A stretch of 48,282 bases of DNA from Rhizobium sullae. Its GTDB lineage: Bacteria > Pseudomonadota > Alphaproteobacteria > Rhizobiales > Rhizobiaceae. Where the stretch lies: assembly GCF_900169785.1 (NCBI RefSeq), contig NZ_FWER01000043.1, positions 1 to 48,282 on the forward strand, given 5' to 3'. Made by a program: the position numbers and the translations under genes. This document shows, in pieces, positions 1-7,761 of the stretch. Every line of letters starts with the position of its first letter. Position 1 is the stretch's first letter. The notes below the pieces were generated by a model that worked only from the letters and a program-made list of their open reading frames with translations, searched no databases and was not told where the DNA came from.

Positions 1-1003
1 CGAAGACGAGGAGTTCCGCTGGCACGTCCGAGTAGAAAACCTTCGGCACGCCGCTCTCGCCGAACTTCGTCGCGGGCAGGGCGGCCTTCACGTCCTTCCA
101 GGCGTCGTCGTCGGGCAGGCTGGATAGCTGCGGAGGAAGCGTCTCGGCTTCCGTCCAGTCGCCATCGAGGCTCGTCGACTTCAGCCAGCTCTTCTCGTCA
201 CGAAGGTAGAAGGTCTTGTCTGCGTCGGTCCGGAAGACGTCCCAGTTGGTGTTGACCACGAAGGAAAGCCCTTGCACGCCCTTGGCTGGGGACACCACCG
301 CCTTGCCGTCGGTCTGCACGAGGATCGCAGGCGTCTCGCTGGTGAATACGGGCGGCGGGTCAGCCTTCAGTCCCGAGACGTCGTTCAACCGCTTGTAGTC
401 GGCGAGGCTCGCCGTTAGGCGGTCCTGCGAGACGGTAATCGGATCCGTCGGCATGATCTTGCCGACGCCGAGGGCGAGCTTCGAAAGCTGCTCCTTGTCG
501 AGCGTCGAGAAGTTCACTTCGGTCGGCTGCACGTCGGTCAGGACGACGTTGTCCGTCTCGTCGTCGGCGACCGTCTTCGCGGAGATGCCGATCACGCCGT
601 AGACGGGCTGGGCGTCCTTCGAGGTCTTGAGTTCGGCCGCGACGAGCGCGTCAAGCTTTACGAAATCCGGCCAGTCGACGACCTGCGGCTGGAACAAAGT
701 GAGCGTCGCGCCGCTGTCGGCCGTGAATGTCCTCGGCCACGAGGGCGTGTCCGCCGCCGACTGGCTTAGATACCGTCCGCTGACGAAGCCGTTCTCCTTG
801 CCGAAAGCGACCGCGCACCATGCGCCGCTGGCGTCGCATTCCTTGAGATCGACCTGCCCGCCCTCCGGAACCTTTCCGACCGCTGCGAAGCCCGTGCCCG
901 GTCCCGCGCGAAGATTGACCCCCGTCGTGACGAGCGCCGGATCGGCAAGGACGTTGCCCGCGAGGAACGTGGAGGCGACTAGGGAGACAAGCAGCTTTCG
1001 CAT
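1..1003 (-). CDS. Secreted SH3-domain protein, C-terminus beyond the window
   Basis: The frame is open from an ATG at 1003 to the left edge, so about 334 residues are visible and the stop lies outside. The product starts with a short signal peptide (MRKLLVSLVASTFLAGNVLA, cleavage before DPAL). A bacterial SH3 domain follows at about residues 25-80 (VNLRAGPGTGF, then ENGFVSGRYL), as in periplasmic proteins that bind cell-wall material. The remaining 250 residues are polar and acidic without a family I recognise. An imperfect copy of the TGTTAC repeat lies 80 bp upstream, so it may share control with the genes at 3.3 kb. Export and the SH3 fold are well supported; the role is unknown. Confidence 0.85.
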   Translation of the reverse strand, partial: MRKLLVSLVASTFLAGNVLADPALVTTGVNLRAGPGTGFAAVGKVPEGGQVDLKECDASGAWCAVAFGKENGFVSGRYLSQSAADTPSWPRTFTADSGATLTLFQPQVVDWPDFVKLDALVAAELKTSKDAQPVYGVIGISAKTVADDETDNVVLTDVQPTEVNFSTLDKEQLSKLALGVGKIMPTDPITVSQDRLTASLADYKRLNDVSGLKADPPPVFTSETPAILVQTDGKAVVSPAKGVQGLSFVVNTNWDVFRTDADKTFYLRDEKSWLKSTSLDGDWTEAETLPPQLSSLPDDDAWKDVKAALPATKFGESGVPKVFYSDVPAELLVF

Positions 1004-1080
1004 CGTGGCGGCCCTTCGACATCATCGCCCGCAGTCTGCGGACCTTGCGAAGGAATGCCATCGGAGGCTTCCGGACAAGG

Positions 1081-1095
1081 ATGTTACTGTTACAT
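1081..1095. promoter_or_regulatory. Imperfect TGTTACnGTAACA-type operator
   Basis: The sequence ATGTTACTGTTACAT matches the perfect palindromes at 3278 and 3323 except for one base of the right half-site. It overlaps the stop codon of the TPR regulator gene and lies about 80 bp upstream of the SH3-protein start, where an operator for the latter could sit. The site is directly visible; its function is inferred from the repetition. Confidence 0.4.
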
Positions 1096-2823
1096 CGGGT
1101 CGTTGCTGACGACTTCCGGCGCCTTCAGGCCGGCTTCCTGTATGCCCATCCTGAGCGCCGCCTCGAGATCCCGGTCGTAACGGGTGCCGGAGAACATCGC
1201 GGATACGGTACGGTCGAGATCGGGGTGCTGCAGCCTCGCCGCGGCGATCTCCTTGTCGGTCACCGAACGATCGCCGATGCGAGCGATCGCCGCCAGCTTC
1301 AACACCGTCGTCGGCGTGTCGGCCGCGGGAACCTGTCTCGCGAGGAACACCGCCTGCGCGTAGTTCCCCTGACGGTAGGCGTCCAGGATCATCACGAAGC
1401 TCGCGTCCCGGATCGACTGCCCGGCGATGTCCGCCGCCTGCGAGGCGAGCCGTAGTCCTTCCTCCCAGTGGCCGCTCAGAAATACGGCCATGGAAAGCTT
1501 GGCGAGAAGATCCGCGTTTTCCGGGTTGAGCGCGATGCCGCGCCGTCCGGCGGCGATGGCCATCTCGTTCTGTCCGAGCTGATACTGGGTCGCCATCTGT
1601 GCGAGCGCCGCTCTGGGCGACGACGGCGAGACGGTGGCCGCCCTGTTGGCGAGATCGACGCCTCGTCCGAAGTAGCTGTCGTCTCCGGTCGTGCGGCCCG
1701 TCCACAACATGACGCGCGCGAGCGTCGCCATCGCGTCGGCGTCCTTCGGGTCGGCGGCGATCGTCGCCTCCAGGCACGGCCGGGCGGCCTTCAGCCCCGC
1801 AAGGTCGCGAAGCTCGACTGCAAACTCGCCCCGCAGCACGCAGATGTTGCCAACTGCCGTCTGAGGCAGATTGCGCCTCAGCTCGATGGCGTTGACGATC
1901 CCGGCCGGCCCCGCGAGCCTGCGCGACACGCCATAGACGAGGTCGCGCATCGCATCGTCGCGTGATCCCGAGGGTGCCGGACGCCGTTCTTCGTCGGTCC
2001 AGACCGCCTCCCCGGTGCCTGCGTCTAAAACCTGCCACCATATCGAAAAGGAACGTGAGTCCTCCGCGTAGCGCATCTTGATGTCGTAGACGCTCTGCTC
2101 CGCCGCGTCAGTGCGCGACCGCATCGCTATCGCATCGGATGTGAGACGAACCGTGCCAAACCGGGCGAGTGACACGGCGAGGTCTTCGATGACCGCTTCC
2201 CCGTCCGCCTTGTCCTTTTGAGCCGCGTTCACCGAGAGCGCGACGAAGGGCTTCCGCGTATGCAGAACCGCCGGGCTACCGGCGCGATAGGCGAGCACCC
2301 CCGTCACTGCGAGGGCGGCAAGTACTGCTCCTCCCATCACTGCGTGTCGCAATCTCCTGCCGTAAGCCCAAGGGGCCGCTTTCGGCGTGCCGTCCACAGG
2401 ATGGCTCGCGTCCTCGAGTTCGCAGTCTTCTTCGGGATCGGGCGTGTGATCGCGTTCGACGAAGATCGGGACGTATCGCCCGCGCGGGATGTCGAGCCGT
2501 GCGCCCGGCTCCTCGGCGATCTGCTCGTAGTATTTCTGAAGGGCCTCCCGCAGACGCGTCGCCTCGATGCGGACGATCGGATCGGACGAAGGATCGAACG
2601 AGGCCGGACGGTTGAAGACGTCGATGGCTATCGAATAGGCTTTCACCGCATCGCTGCGGCCCTCGAACCGGGCGTCGACGATGTATCTCAGGAAAGCCCG
2701 GTGGCGGTCCGATACGTGAAGCCTTGGATCGGCCAGCAGCCGCTCCGCTTCCATCCGCGCCTCGTCTTCACAGACTATACGCGCCCCACTGCTCACGCCG
2801 TTCGCTGCCATTCCGCACCTCAC
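1090..2823 (-). CDS. Membrane-anchored transcription-regulator-like TPR protein
   Basis: A 577-residue protein. Residues 25-122 match a recurrent N-terminal domain of TPR/TolB-like regulators (FLRYIVD, KAYSIAIDVFNRP, FDPSSDPIVRIEATRLR, YYEQ, IPRGRYVPIF); I regard it as a probable DNA-binding domain. One transmembrane segment spans about residues 161-179. The part beyond it would be periplasmic: a TolB/FlgO-like region at 190-310 and then TPR-like helices to the end. The layout is that of one-component membrane regulators of the ToxR/CadC type. It lies between TGTTAC palindromes at both ends, so it is a candidate to bind them. Internal Met codons at residues 5 and 24 leave the start uncertain. 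The cyclase at 25683 has similar C-terminal architecture but a different N-terminus. Confidence 0.8.
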   Translation of the reverse strand: MRCGMAANGVSSGARIVCEDEARMEAERLLADPRLHVSDRHRAFLRYIVDARFEGRSDAVKAYSIAIDVFNRPASFDPSSDPIVRIEATRLREALQKYYEQIAEEPGARLDIPRGRYVPIFVERDHTPDPEEDCELEDASHPVDGTPKAAPWAYGRRLRHAVMGGAVLAALAVTGVLAYRAGSPAVLHTRKPFVALSVNAAQKDKADGEAVIEDLAVSLARFGTVRLTSDAIAMRSRTDAAEQSVYDIKMRYAEDSRSFSIWWQVLDAGTGEAVWTDEERRPAPSGSRDDAMRDLVYGVSRRLAGPAGIVNAIELRRNLPQTAVGNICVLRGEFAVELRDLAGLKAARPCLEATIAADPKDADAMATLARVMLWTGRTTGDDSYFGRGVDLANRAATVSPSSPRAALAQMATQYQLGQNEMAIAAGRRGIALNPENADLLAKLSMAVFLSGHWEEGLRLASQAADIAGQSIRDASFVMILDAYRQGNYAQAVFLARQVPAADTPTTVLKLAAIARIGDRSVTDKEIAAARLQHPDLDRTVSAMFSGTRYDRDLEAALRMGIQEAGLKAPEVVSNDPM

Positions 2824-2906
2824 GCCCGTCCGCCCATAAGCAGTGGCAAATGTACGCTAGCGGACCTTAGGTTGCAACCTGGATCCGCCACATCATGAGC
2901 GAAATG

Positions 2907-3218
2907 TTAGAAGCGGGGTCTCGCGACCCGTGCACGACACCTGGCGACGACGTCGGCTTCCAGGGCCCGACACACGTTTCGGTATTCCTCGACCAGTCCA
3001 TGCTCGCCGTCTGTCGCGCCTTTCAAGAGGCGGTCGAGCGTGGTCGTCGCATCTTCGTAGGCTTCGCAGAGGGGCTCCAGCCCGGCGTCCTTCTGCCAGA
3101 GCAGTTGAAGCTCTGCGCGCAGCGAAGGCAGGCGGAGCATCAGCTTCAACAATCCGCGGTGCGCGGCCTCCCTGGCGGTGCCCATGGCGTGCAGGCGTTC
3201 CTTTCGATCAGGATGCAT
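2907..3218 (-). CDS. Small hypothetical helical protein
   Basis: A 103-residue, mostly helical, charged protein with no signal peptide or membrane segment. I do not recognise its family. It reads in the same direction as the TPR regulator downstream, about 85 bp away, and its start lies 60 bp from a perfect 19-bp palindrome. An overlapping reading on the opposite strand is of similar length, but the leftward one has more natural composition. It could be a small regulator or adaptor of this locus. Moderate confidence that it is real. Confidence 0.55.
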   Translation of the reverse strand: MHPDRKERLHAMGTAREAAHRGLLKLMLRLPSLRAELQLLWQKDAGLEPLCEAYEDATTTLDRLLKGATDGEHGLVEEYRNVCRALEADVVARCRARVARPRF

Positions 3219-3277
3219 GCGGACGAGCGAGGATAACGCCCTCGACCATTCTCACTCCAGTCAACCGCTAAAAGCGA

Positions 3278-3296
3278 GAATGTTACAGTAACATTC
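3278..3296. promoter_or_regulatory. Perfect 19-bp palindrome, probable operator
   Basis: GAATGTTACAGTAACATTC has 9-bp arms around one central base. It lies between the leftward small gene (start 3218) and the rightward barrel-protein gene (start 3395), with a second copy of the core 43 bp away, about four helical turns. The arrangement suggests a dimeric regulator binding twice on the same face of the DNA. The palindrome is certain; the binding protein is unknown. Confidence 0.7.
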
Positions 3297-3322
3297 TGGA
3301 CGCCGCCGGGCTTGGCTGGACC

Positions 3323-3337
3323 TTGTTACTGTAACAA
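3323..3337. promoter_or_regulatory. Second TGTTACnGTAACA palindrome
   Basis: TTGTTACTGTAACAA is a perfect 15-bp palindrome sharing the GTTACnGTAAC core with the site at 3278. It sits about 60 bp upstream of the barrel-protein GTG start, where a repressor would cover the promoter or an activator could contact polymerase. The direction of the effect cannot be read from sequence. Confidence 0.65.
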
Positions 3338-3394
3338 TCTGTGAGCTTGAGATCCTTTGTGCTGGATTGCGTGCCATCGAAACGGGAGGCTCTC

Positions 3395-4189
3395 GTGCGC
3401 CTGCGTATTTCTCCGACCCTGGCGATCTTGACGCTGCTGGCCGCTCCCGCCATGGCGCAAGAAGCCCACGACGCGGTCAACGAGGCGAACAATCCTCTGA
3501 CGCCGAAGATCACGATCAATCTGCAGGACTATTACATACCGAGCTTCGTCGGTACGCCGGGCGATCCGGAGGCGAACCAGTTCCTGCTGCGCGGCCTCGT
3601 TCCCTCCGACATGTGGGGACTACCGCAGCTCCTGCGCTTCACGCTCCCCATTGCGACGTCACCCGACGTTCCGAGCGGATACGTGACCGGACTCGGGGAT
3701 CTGACCCTGATGGACATCTTCATTCTGCCGAAGCACGGCGACGTCACTTTCGGCGCGGGGCCGCTGCTCGTCCTGCCGACGGCGACCGACGAATCGCTCG
3801 GCAGCGGAAAGTGGCAGGTCGGCGCGGCTGGAGTCGTGGTCGCGCCGCAGAGCTGGGGCCTGCTCGGCGGCCTCGTCACCTACCAGACTTCATTCGCCGG
3901 CGTCGACCACCGCGAGGACATGAACCTTCTAACCTTCCAGCCAATCCTGAACATAAACCTGTCGGACGGGTGGTATCTCAGATCCTCGGCGACTTGGAAC
4001 TTCAACCTCGAGAGCGGCAACTCCTACGTTCCGGTCGGCGCGGGCGTCGGCAAGGTCTTCCAGCTCGACAAGGGCGTGACGATGAATGCCTTCGTCGAGC
4101 CGCAGTACACGGTCTGGCACGACGGCCCCGGCGCGCCGCGCTGGCAGATCTTCGCGGGCGTCAACTTCCAGTTTCCAATCGGCAGATAA
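3395..4189 (+). CDS. Outer-membrane beta-barrel-type protein
   Basis: A GTG at 3395 is preferred over an upstream GTG at 3341. It has GGGAGG about six bases upstream and gives a clean signal peptide (RLRISPTLAILTLLAAPAMA, cleavage before QEAHD). The mature protein of about 240 residues alternates polar and apolar residues and ends in FQFPIGR, as outer-membrane barrels do. Segments such as LPTATDESLGSGKW resemble a family often labelled transporter or neuromedin U-like, found beside DUF1254 genes. A DUF1254 gene does follow, 15 bp downstream. It probably lies in the outer membrane; the substrate is unknown. Two palindromic sites precede it. Confidence 0.8.
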   Translation: MRLRISPTLAILTLLAAPAMAQEAHDAVNEANNPLTPKITINLQDYYIPSFVGTPGDPEANQFLLRGLVPSDMWGLPQLLRFTLPIATSPDVPSGYVTGLGDLTLMDIFILPKHGDVTFGAGPLLVLPTATDESLGSGKWQVGAAGVVVAPQSWGLLGGLVTYQTSFAGVDHREDMNLLTFQPILNINLSDGWYLRSSATWNFNLESGNSYVPVGAGVGKVFQLDKGVTMNAFVEPQYTVWHDGPGAPRWQIFAGVNFQFPIGR

Positions 4190-4204
4190 CAGAAGGCTGA
4201 AGAT

Positions 4205-4519
4205 ATGAAAGCGCTCCTTCTCGCCACCTTCGCCACGATAGGGGTGGCGCCGTTCGCGCTGGCTGCCGACGATGCAAACGTCGCGGGCATCAGAGGCCGC
4301 GTCGTCGAGCGCCGCGCCATCGAGGCCGTCAACTGGGGTATCCCCGTCGTGAACTTCGACCGCATGCTGCAGGCCTTCAAGGAGAAGGGCGGCGGCTTCA
4401 ACCAGATCGCCTACTGGGGCGGTCTGTTCGATTGGAAGAACCAGACCCTGACGCGCAATCCCGACACCATCTATTTCAAACCGTTCTACGACACAAAGAC
4501 TGCCGGGCCAAAGGGATGA
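4205..4519 (+). pseudogene. DUF1254 protein, truncated to its N-terminal quarter
   Basis: The 104 residues comprise a signal peptide ending at ALA-ADD and the conserved opening of the DUF1254 family (VERRAIEAVNWGIPVVNFD, FNQIAYWGGLFDWKNQT, NPDTIYFKPFYDTK). Family members normally exceed 400 residues and continue as GP-x-VLEIPP. Here similarity stops after TAGP, and the frame ends two codons later at TGA. The missing part is not found elsewhere in the window. Everything up to about 4511 looks like normal chromosomal sequence, and what follows is a block of defence-type genes, so the break is probably the left junction of an insertion or deletion. Confidence 0.85.
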
Positions 4520-4580
4520 TGCGGAGTGCACTCTCGCCGCGCGCCCTGCCTTGCTTAGCTAGACCGCGGCGACGGGCAAC

Positions 4581-5366
4581 CTAGACCCGCGCCAGGAAGG
4601 CCGTCATTCGATTGAGTGTTCGCAGATTGAATTTATGGGACGCCAGTTCGTCGAACCGGAAGACCAGGCTGTCGAGCGTATAGCTGGCACGACGAAGCCA
4701 CTCATCATCGATGATGACCCGGCCCGTGCTCGAGATTTCCAAAGGGACAGCGATCTTCTTCGTTCTCGAGCTGAAGACCTCGTTCGCGACGCAATCGTTA
4801 TGGGCAATCAGATTTCGGACTTCAGACGCCACGATCGTCGTCTCGAAGACATCCTCATTTGGGAAGATGTCGATGCCCGTGCGGGACGGAATGAATTTAC
4901 GAAGTTCCGACAGAGGCTTGTACGAAAGCTCGCGAACCTTCTTCTCGACGATGTGCCAGACCAATTCCTGATAGTTGCCAACCTCGATGATCGTCGCTAC
5001 GTCCACGGTCCCTTCGGACTTCAGCATCTCCGGCCGAGCTAGAAAGACGTCCCTGAGTATGGTTGTGAGATAGAGGTCGAAAGACTAGATGGCTCGCGAC
5101 AGCACGATCTGATACATGAAGGAACCGTGCCGACTGGACTCGTAACGGAGCACCTGTAGCCCTTTATCACCCTCGTCGTCTTCGGCGATCGGGATCATCC
5201 GCCTGAGCTCGGCCGACGTTTTGACGAACCCGAAGTAGAAGGCCACGAACTCGCGAAGCTCCATGATCCTCGCCATGTATGTCAGGCACGGCTCCGTAAT
5301 GTGATCCGGCGGCTGCCTGAAACCTTTCTTCGTCGAGTCTACTTCAATTCCTTCGCTCATCGTCAC
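4581..5366 (-). pseudogene. HEPN-domain protein split by an in-frame amber codon
   Basis: One frame runs from an ATG at 5366 to a stop at 4581, interrupted only by TAG at 5085-5087. The first part is 93 residues ending QIVLSRAI. After the TAG the frame continues SFDLYLTTILRDVFLARPE into 148 more residues, which read as the natural continuation. Full length would be 261 residues. The second part carries EVRNLIAHND, an R-x4-H HEPN motif (about R184 and H189 of the full frame), the active-site pattern of HEPN ribonucleases. The ATG overlaps the TGA of the upstream HEPN gene. A CAG-to-TAG change would explain the split. Restart at the ATG at 5027 could yield a separate C-terminal HEPN fragment. 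Confidence 0.75.
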
Positions 5367-6118
5367 ACCAAGGTAAGGACGACGTTGTTGACCAGGTCGG
5401 TGATGACGTCGTCAGCCTGAGATTGTTGGATAGCCACCTGCGAGGGATGAGCCGCCATGTTCCTCTTCTTCAGCTTCTCCCGGAGAATGTCGGTGGTGTT
5501 CTTGGAAAACAGCGAGGCATTCTGGCAGACGTCGATGACCTCCGCTTCCTTCAGCTCCTCGAAATGCTCGACAGACGACATTGCGAGGCCGGCCTTCTTC
5601 GGGAAACGTCGTGGGATCGCGGCGTTGAAGTCCGCAAGCCGCGTCGTGTCGGCCATGACCCATCTCAGAAGATGATCGAAGGCGAGGTTCCAGGACATGA
5701 CGATGCACGCACGGAAGGCCTCTGCTCGGTAGCAGGCGAGCGCTTCGCGAAGAAAGGCGCGTTCGGCAATGTCCGGCACGCGGTCCGGGAGATCGGACAG
5801 AAGCTTGCTGACCTGGACCACGCTCTGGTGCACGCCGTACTTCTTGTCGAGTTCCGAGCGCACTCCGCGCGCCAACCGATATCTGCTCCGCTCCTTCAGA
5901 AGCTCCGGCGGCTTCGCGGCCGCCATTCGTGGAAGGTAGACTGATACGTCCGGCGACGTCAGGTGGAGCTGCTTGAAGCAGGCCCTGATGGCTTCGTTGT
6001 CGAAGGAGGCCAAAGCCTTATGCACATGAAGATACCAGCCGAAGACTTTGATCTTGTGCTTCGGCGAGAGCGCGTCGAATCCATCAACCTGCTGTACAAA
6101 ATCGGCAAGCAGCATCAA
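5363..6118 (-). CDS. HEPN-type protein, middle gene of a three-gene operon
   Basis: A 251-residue soluble protein. The N-terminal 100 residues are helical (a FGWYLHVHKAL segment, then DKKYGVH). The C-terminal half has a hydrophobic helix pair (FRACIVMSWNLAFDHLLRWV) and then KKRNMAAHPS, where R219-x4-H224 is a HEPN RNase motif preceded by the usual basic residues. HEPN proteins cleave RNA in toxin-antitoxin, abortive infection and CRISPR systems. Its start and stop each overlap a neighbour by 4 bp (ATGA), so the three products are probably made in fixed ratio and act together. I recognise the fold signature but not a named system. Confidence 0.75.
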   Translation of the reverse strand: MMLLADFVQQVDGFDALSPKHKIKVFGWYLHVHKALASFDNEAIRACFKQLHLTSPDVSVYLPRMAAAKPPELLKERSRYRLARGVRSELDKKYGVHQSVVQVSKLLSDLPDRVPDIAERAFLREALACYRAEAFRACIVMSWNLAFDHLLRWVMADTTRLADFNAAIPRRFPKKAGLAMSSVEHFEELKEAEVIDVCQNASLFSKNTTDILREKLKKRNMAAHPSQVAIQQSQADDVITDLVNNVVLTLV

Positions 6119-6726
6119 TCGCCGCCCGAGAGCATCGCCTCGACCTCGGCGATCCCGAGGTGGTTGATGGCGTAGTGGCCCTTCTCGGGAACCGTCATGT
6201 ATTTCGTGAACTTCAGATCACGAAGCGGCTGGGAGAAGTCCGGGATGCTGGTGGGCCACTTCAAGGTCCGAAACCCGGTGTAGACGTGGGCCGCCGTCAC
6301 CGCCGGCGTCTCCCGGTGCTCCTTGAACCAGGCCGCTATGAGCAGGTAACGCTTATTGTTGCTCTTGGGATTCGCCCCGTGGACGTAGTTTGCCAATGAA
6401 GTGCCGGAGGTCATGTCGATCTCGAGCACTTCGGGGGCAGGCTTGGCAGCTCGCTGAACCTTCGGCCGCGGCGGCCGCACGGGCGTCTCGATCTCGACGA
6501 CCTCGGCTTCTTCCACTTCGTCGTCGCCGTCGATTTCTGCCTCGCGAGCGACGGCCTTGACGCTCGGGCCGGCAATGCGCTGGGTCGTCGCTGGAGACGA
6601 TGTCTTGAGCGCATTCTGGATCGCCTGGGTGATCTGCCCGATATCGCCGTCAGCAATCTCCGCCTCGACCATGATGAAACGGATCTTGGAGGTTCCCCCG
6701 GTCTTTCCTGTCGTGCCCTTGGCCAT
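6115..6726 (-). CDS. Conserved hypothetical protein with winged-helix-like C-terminus, first gene of HEPN operon
   Basis: A 203-residue protein in three parts: a conserved-looking start (SKIRFIMVEAEIADGD, then QITQAIQNAL); an acidic, proline-rich linker at about 65-105; and a C-terminal region of about 85 residues (NKRYLLIAAWFKEH, VTAAHVYTGFRTLKW, LRDLKFTKYM, YAINHLGIAEVEAML) that reads like a winged-helix fold. It is the promoter-proximal gene, so it could be the sensor or the autoregulator of the operon. Its stop overlaps the next start by 4 bp. No catalytic motif is visible and I do not know a name for it. Confidence 0.75.
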   Translation of the reverse strand: MAKGTTGKTGGTSKIRFIMVEAEIADGDIGQITQAIQNALKTSSPATTQRIAGPSVKAVAREAEIDGDDEVEEAEVVEIETPVRPPRPKVQRAAKPAPEVLEIDMTSGTSLANYVHGANPKSNNKRYLLIAAWFKEHRETPAVTAAHVYTGFRTLKWPTSIPDFSQPLRDLKFTKYMTVPEKGHYAINHLGIAEVEAMLSGGD

Positions 6727-6741
6727 GCAATTCTCGCTAGA

Positions 6742-7071
6742 TTAATTGAGGCGAATCACTGCAACAAACGTATCTGGTTCTTGCCGTTTCGCGGTAACAC
6801 GAGTCTTTGCTTTTACTTGGTACTCCACAGGATTCGACACAAATTGCCGTATATTTTGAACAATTCGCGGTGCGATGTGAGGACTCGATTCTTTCGACTT
6901 AGAAGTGCGAAGCGACCGGAAAGCTGAAGGCATTCTCTTGCCTGTCCCGAACTCGGCGACTTGCTGTGAGCAGAAGTCATCAGCCAGTTGAAAAAACCTA
7001 CAACTACAGTTAGATCGTTTGCGGTGCGGGCGGAGCGGGTAAAACCGCTGGCTCAGCTTGCTGGGTTCTGG
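6742..7071 (-). other. Open leftward stretch, possible gene remnant
   Basis: The leftward frame is open for 110 codons and ends at 6742, only 15 bp before the first gene of the HEPN operon. Its translation looks protein-like (QRFYPLRPHRKRSN, FFQLADDFCSQQVAEFG, IRQFVSNPVEY), but the only ATG is at 6933, giving 63 residues. It could be the end of a degraded gene or a small protein at the head of the operon. The rest of 6727-7176 is AT-richer and should hold the divergent promoters of the HEPN operon and the SLATT-RT pair. Confidence 0.3.
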
Positions 7072-7176
7072 TCACAAAGGGGCGCGTTCTGCGCGTTGGC
7101 TTACGGCTACATTCGATCGAGTGTTTAGTTGCTTTGAGTTTTTGCGTCCGCACCACTTCACTTCTTGCGAGAAAAT

Positions 7177-7761
7177 ATGACGCTTCCTAGTCCGAGTACG
7201 ATCAACGACACGATCTGGATAACCTCCCGAGTTCGAATGATCGCAGAGCGCAAGGCTTTGCGGAACCAGAACATTTCCTACCTGGCAGTCACTTACTATT
7301 CTGTATTCTCAGTCATCCTTTCCATCTTCGAGACCTTCTACAGCGTTCCGTACCCGGAACTCGGCAAGCTGAACCTGGCGTCGTCAGTGGTCGTGCTTGT
7401 CGCGTCTCTCGTTGCGGGCGGTTTCCGGATTGAGGCTCGGGCCACGTCATTTCGCGAGTGCTATCTCAAGCTGCAGAAGCTTTACGACGAAGACCTCCCG
7501 GACCAGGACAAGAAGCTTCTCTACCGGGACATCCTGCTCGACTTCCCGAACCATTCGAACCACGACTACACGGACCTTCTCGTCAATCACATGGTCCTTG
7601 AAGGGAAGGAGCTCACCAATCACGGCAAGCCCCTAAAATGGACGTGGTTCCAGTTCCTTTCCTTCTTCGGGCGGCGAATCATTTACTGGTCGATCATCGC
7701 CGCACTGTTCCTGGTTCCCGTGGCCTTCCTGGTCTGGCCGTTTCTGCACGGGCGAGGTTGA
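7177..7761 (+). CDS. SLATT-domain two-TM membrane protein paired with an RT
   Basis: The ATG at 7177 is preferred over a TTG four codons upstream. The 194-residue protein has an N-terminal amphipathic region, two adjacent hydrophobic segments (about 37-53 and 65-82), a cytoplasmic helical middle (LKLQKLYDEDLPDQ, LLYRDILLDFPNHSNHDYTDLLV) and a third hydrophobic segment near the C-terminus. This matches SLATT effectors, which are thought to form membrane pores in defence systems; one SLATT family is known to neighbour reverse transcriptase genes. The stop overlaps the RT start by one base (TGATG), so the two are translationally coupled. Probable role: membrane-disrupting effector triggered by the RT. 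Confidence 0.8.
   Translation: MTLPSPSTINDTIWITSRVRMIAERKALRNQNISYLAVTYYSVFSVILSIFETFYSVPYPELGKLNLASSVVVLVASLVAGGFRIEARATSFRECYLKLQKLYDEDLPDQDKKLLYRDILLDFPNHSNHDYTDLLVNHMVLEGKELTNHGKPLKWTWFQFLSFFGRRIIYWSIIAALFLVPVAFLVWPFLHGRG

Noticed and set aside
1022..2041. Long leftward frame of 339 codons inside the TPR regulator gene
   Set aside because: It is extremely Arg/Gly-rich and overlaps the better-supported 577-residue gene in another frame; typical of GC-rich antisense or shifted frames.
3367..4200. 277-codon rightward frame overlapping the barrel-protein gene
   Set aside because: Arg-rich with no signal peptide or family match; the other frame has a signal peptide, a ribosome site and barrel-like sequence.
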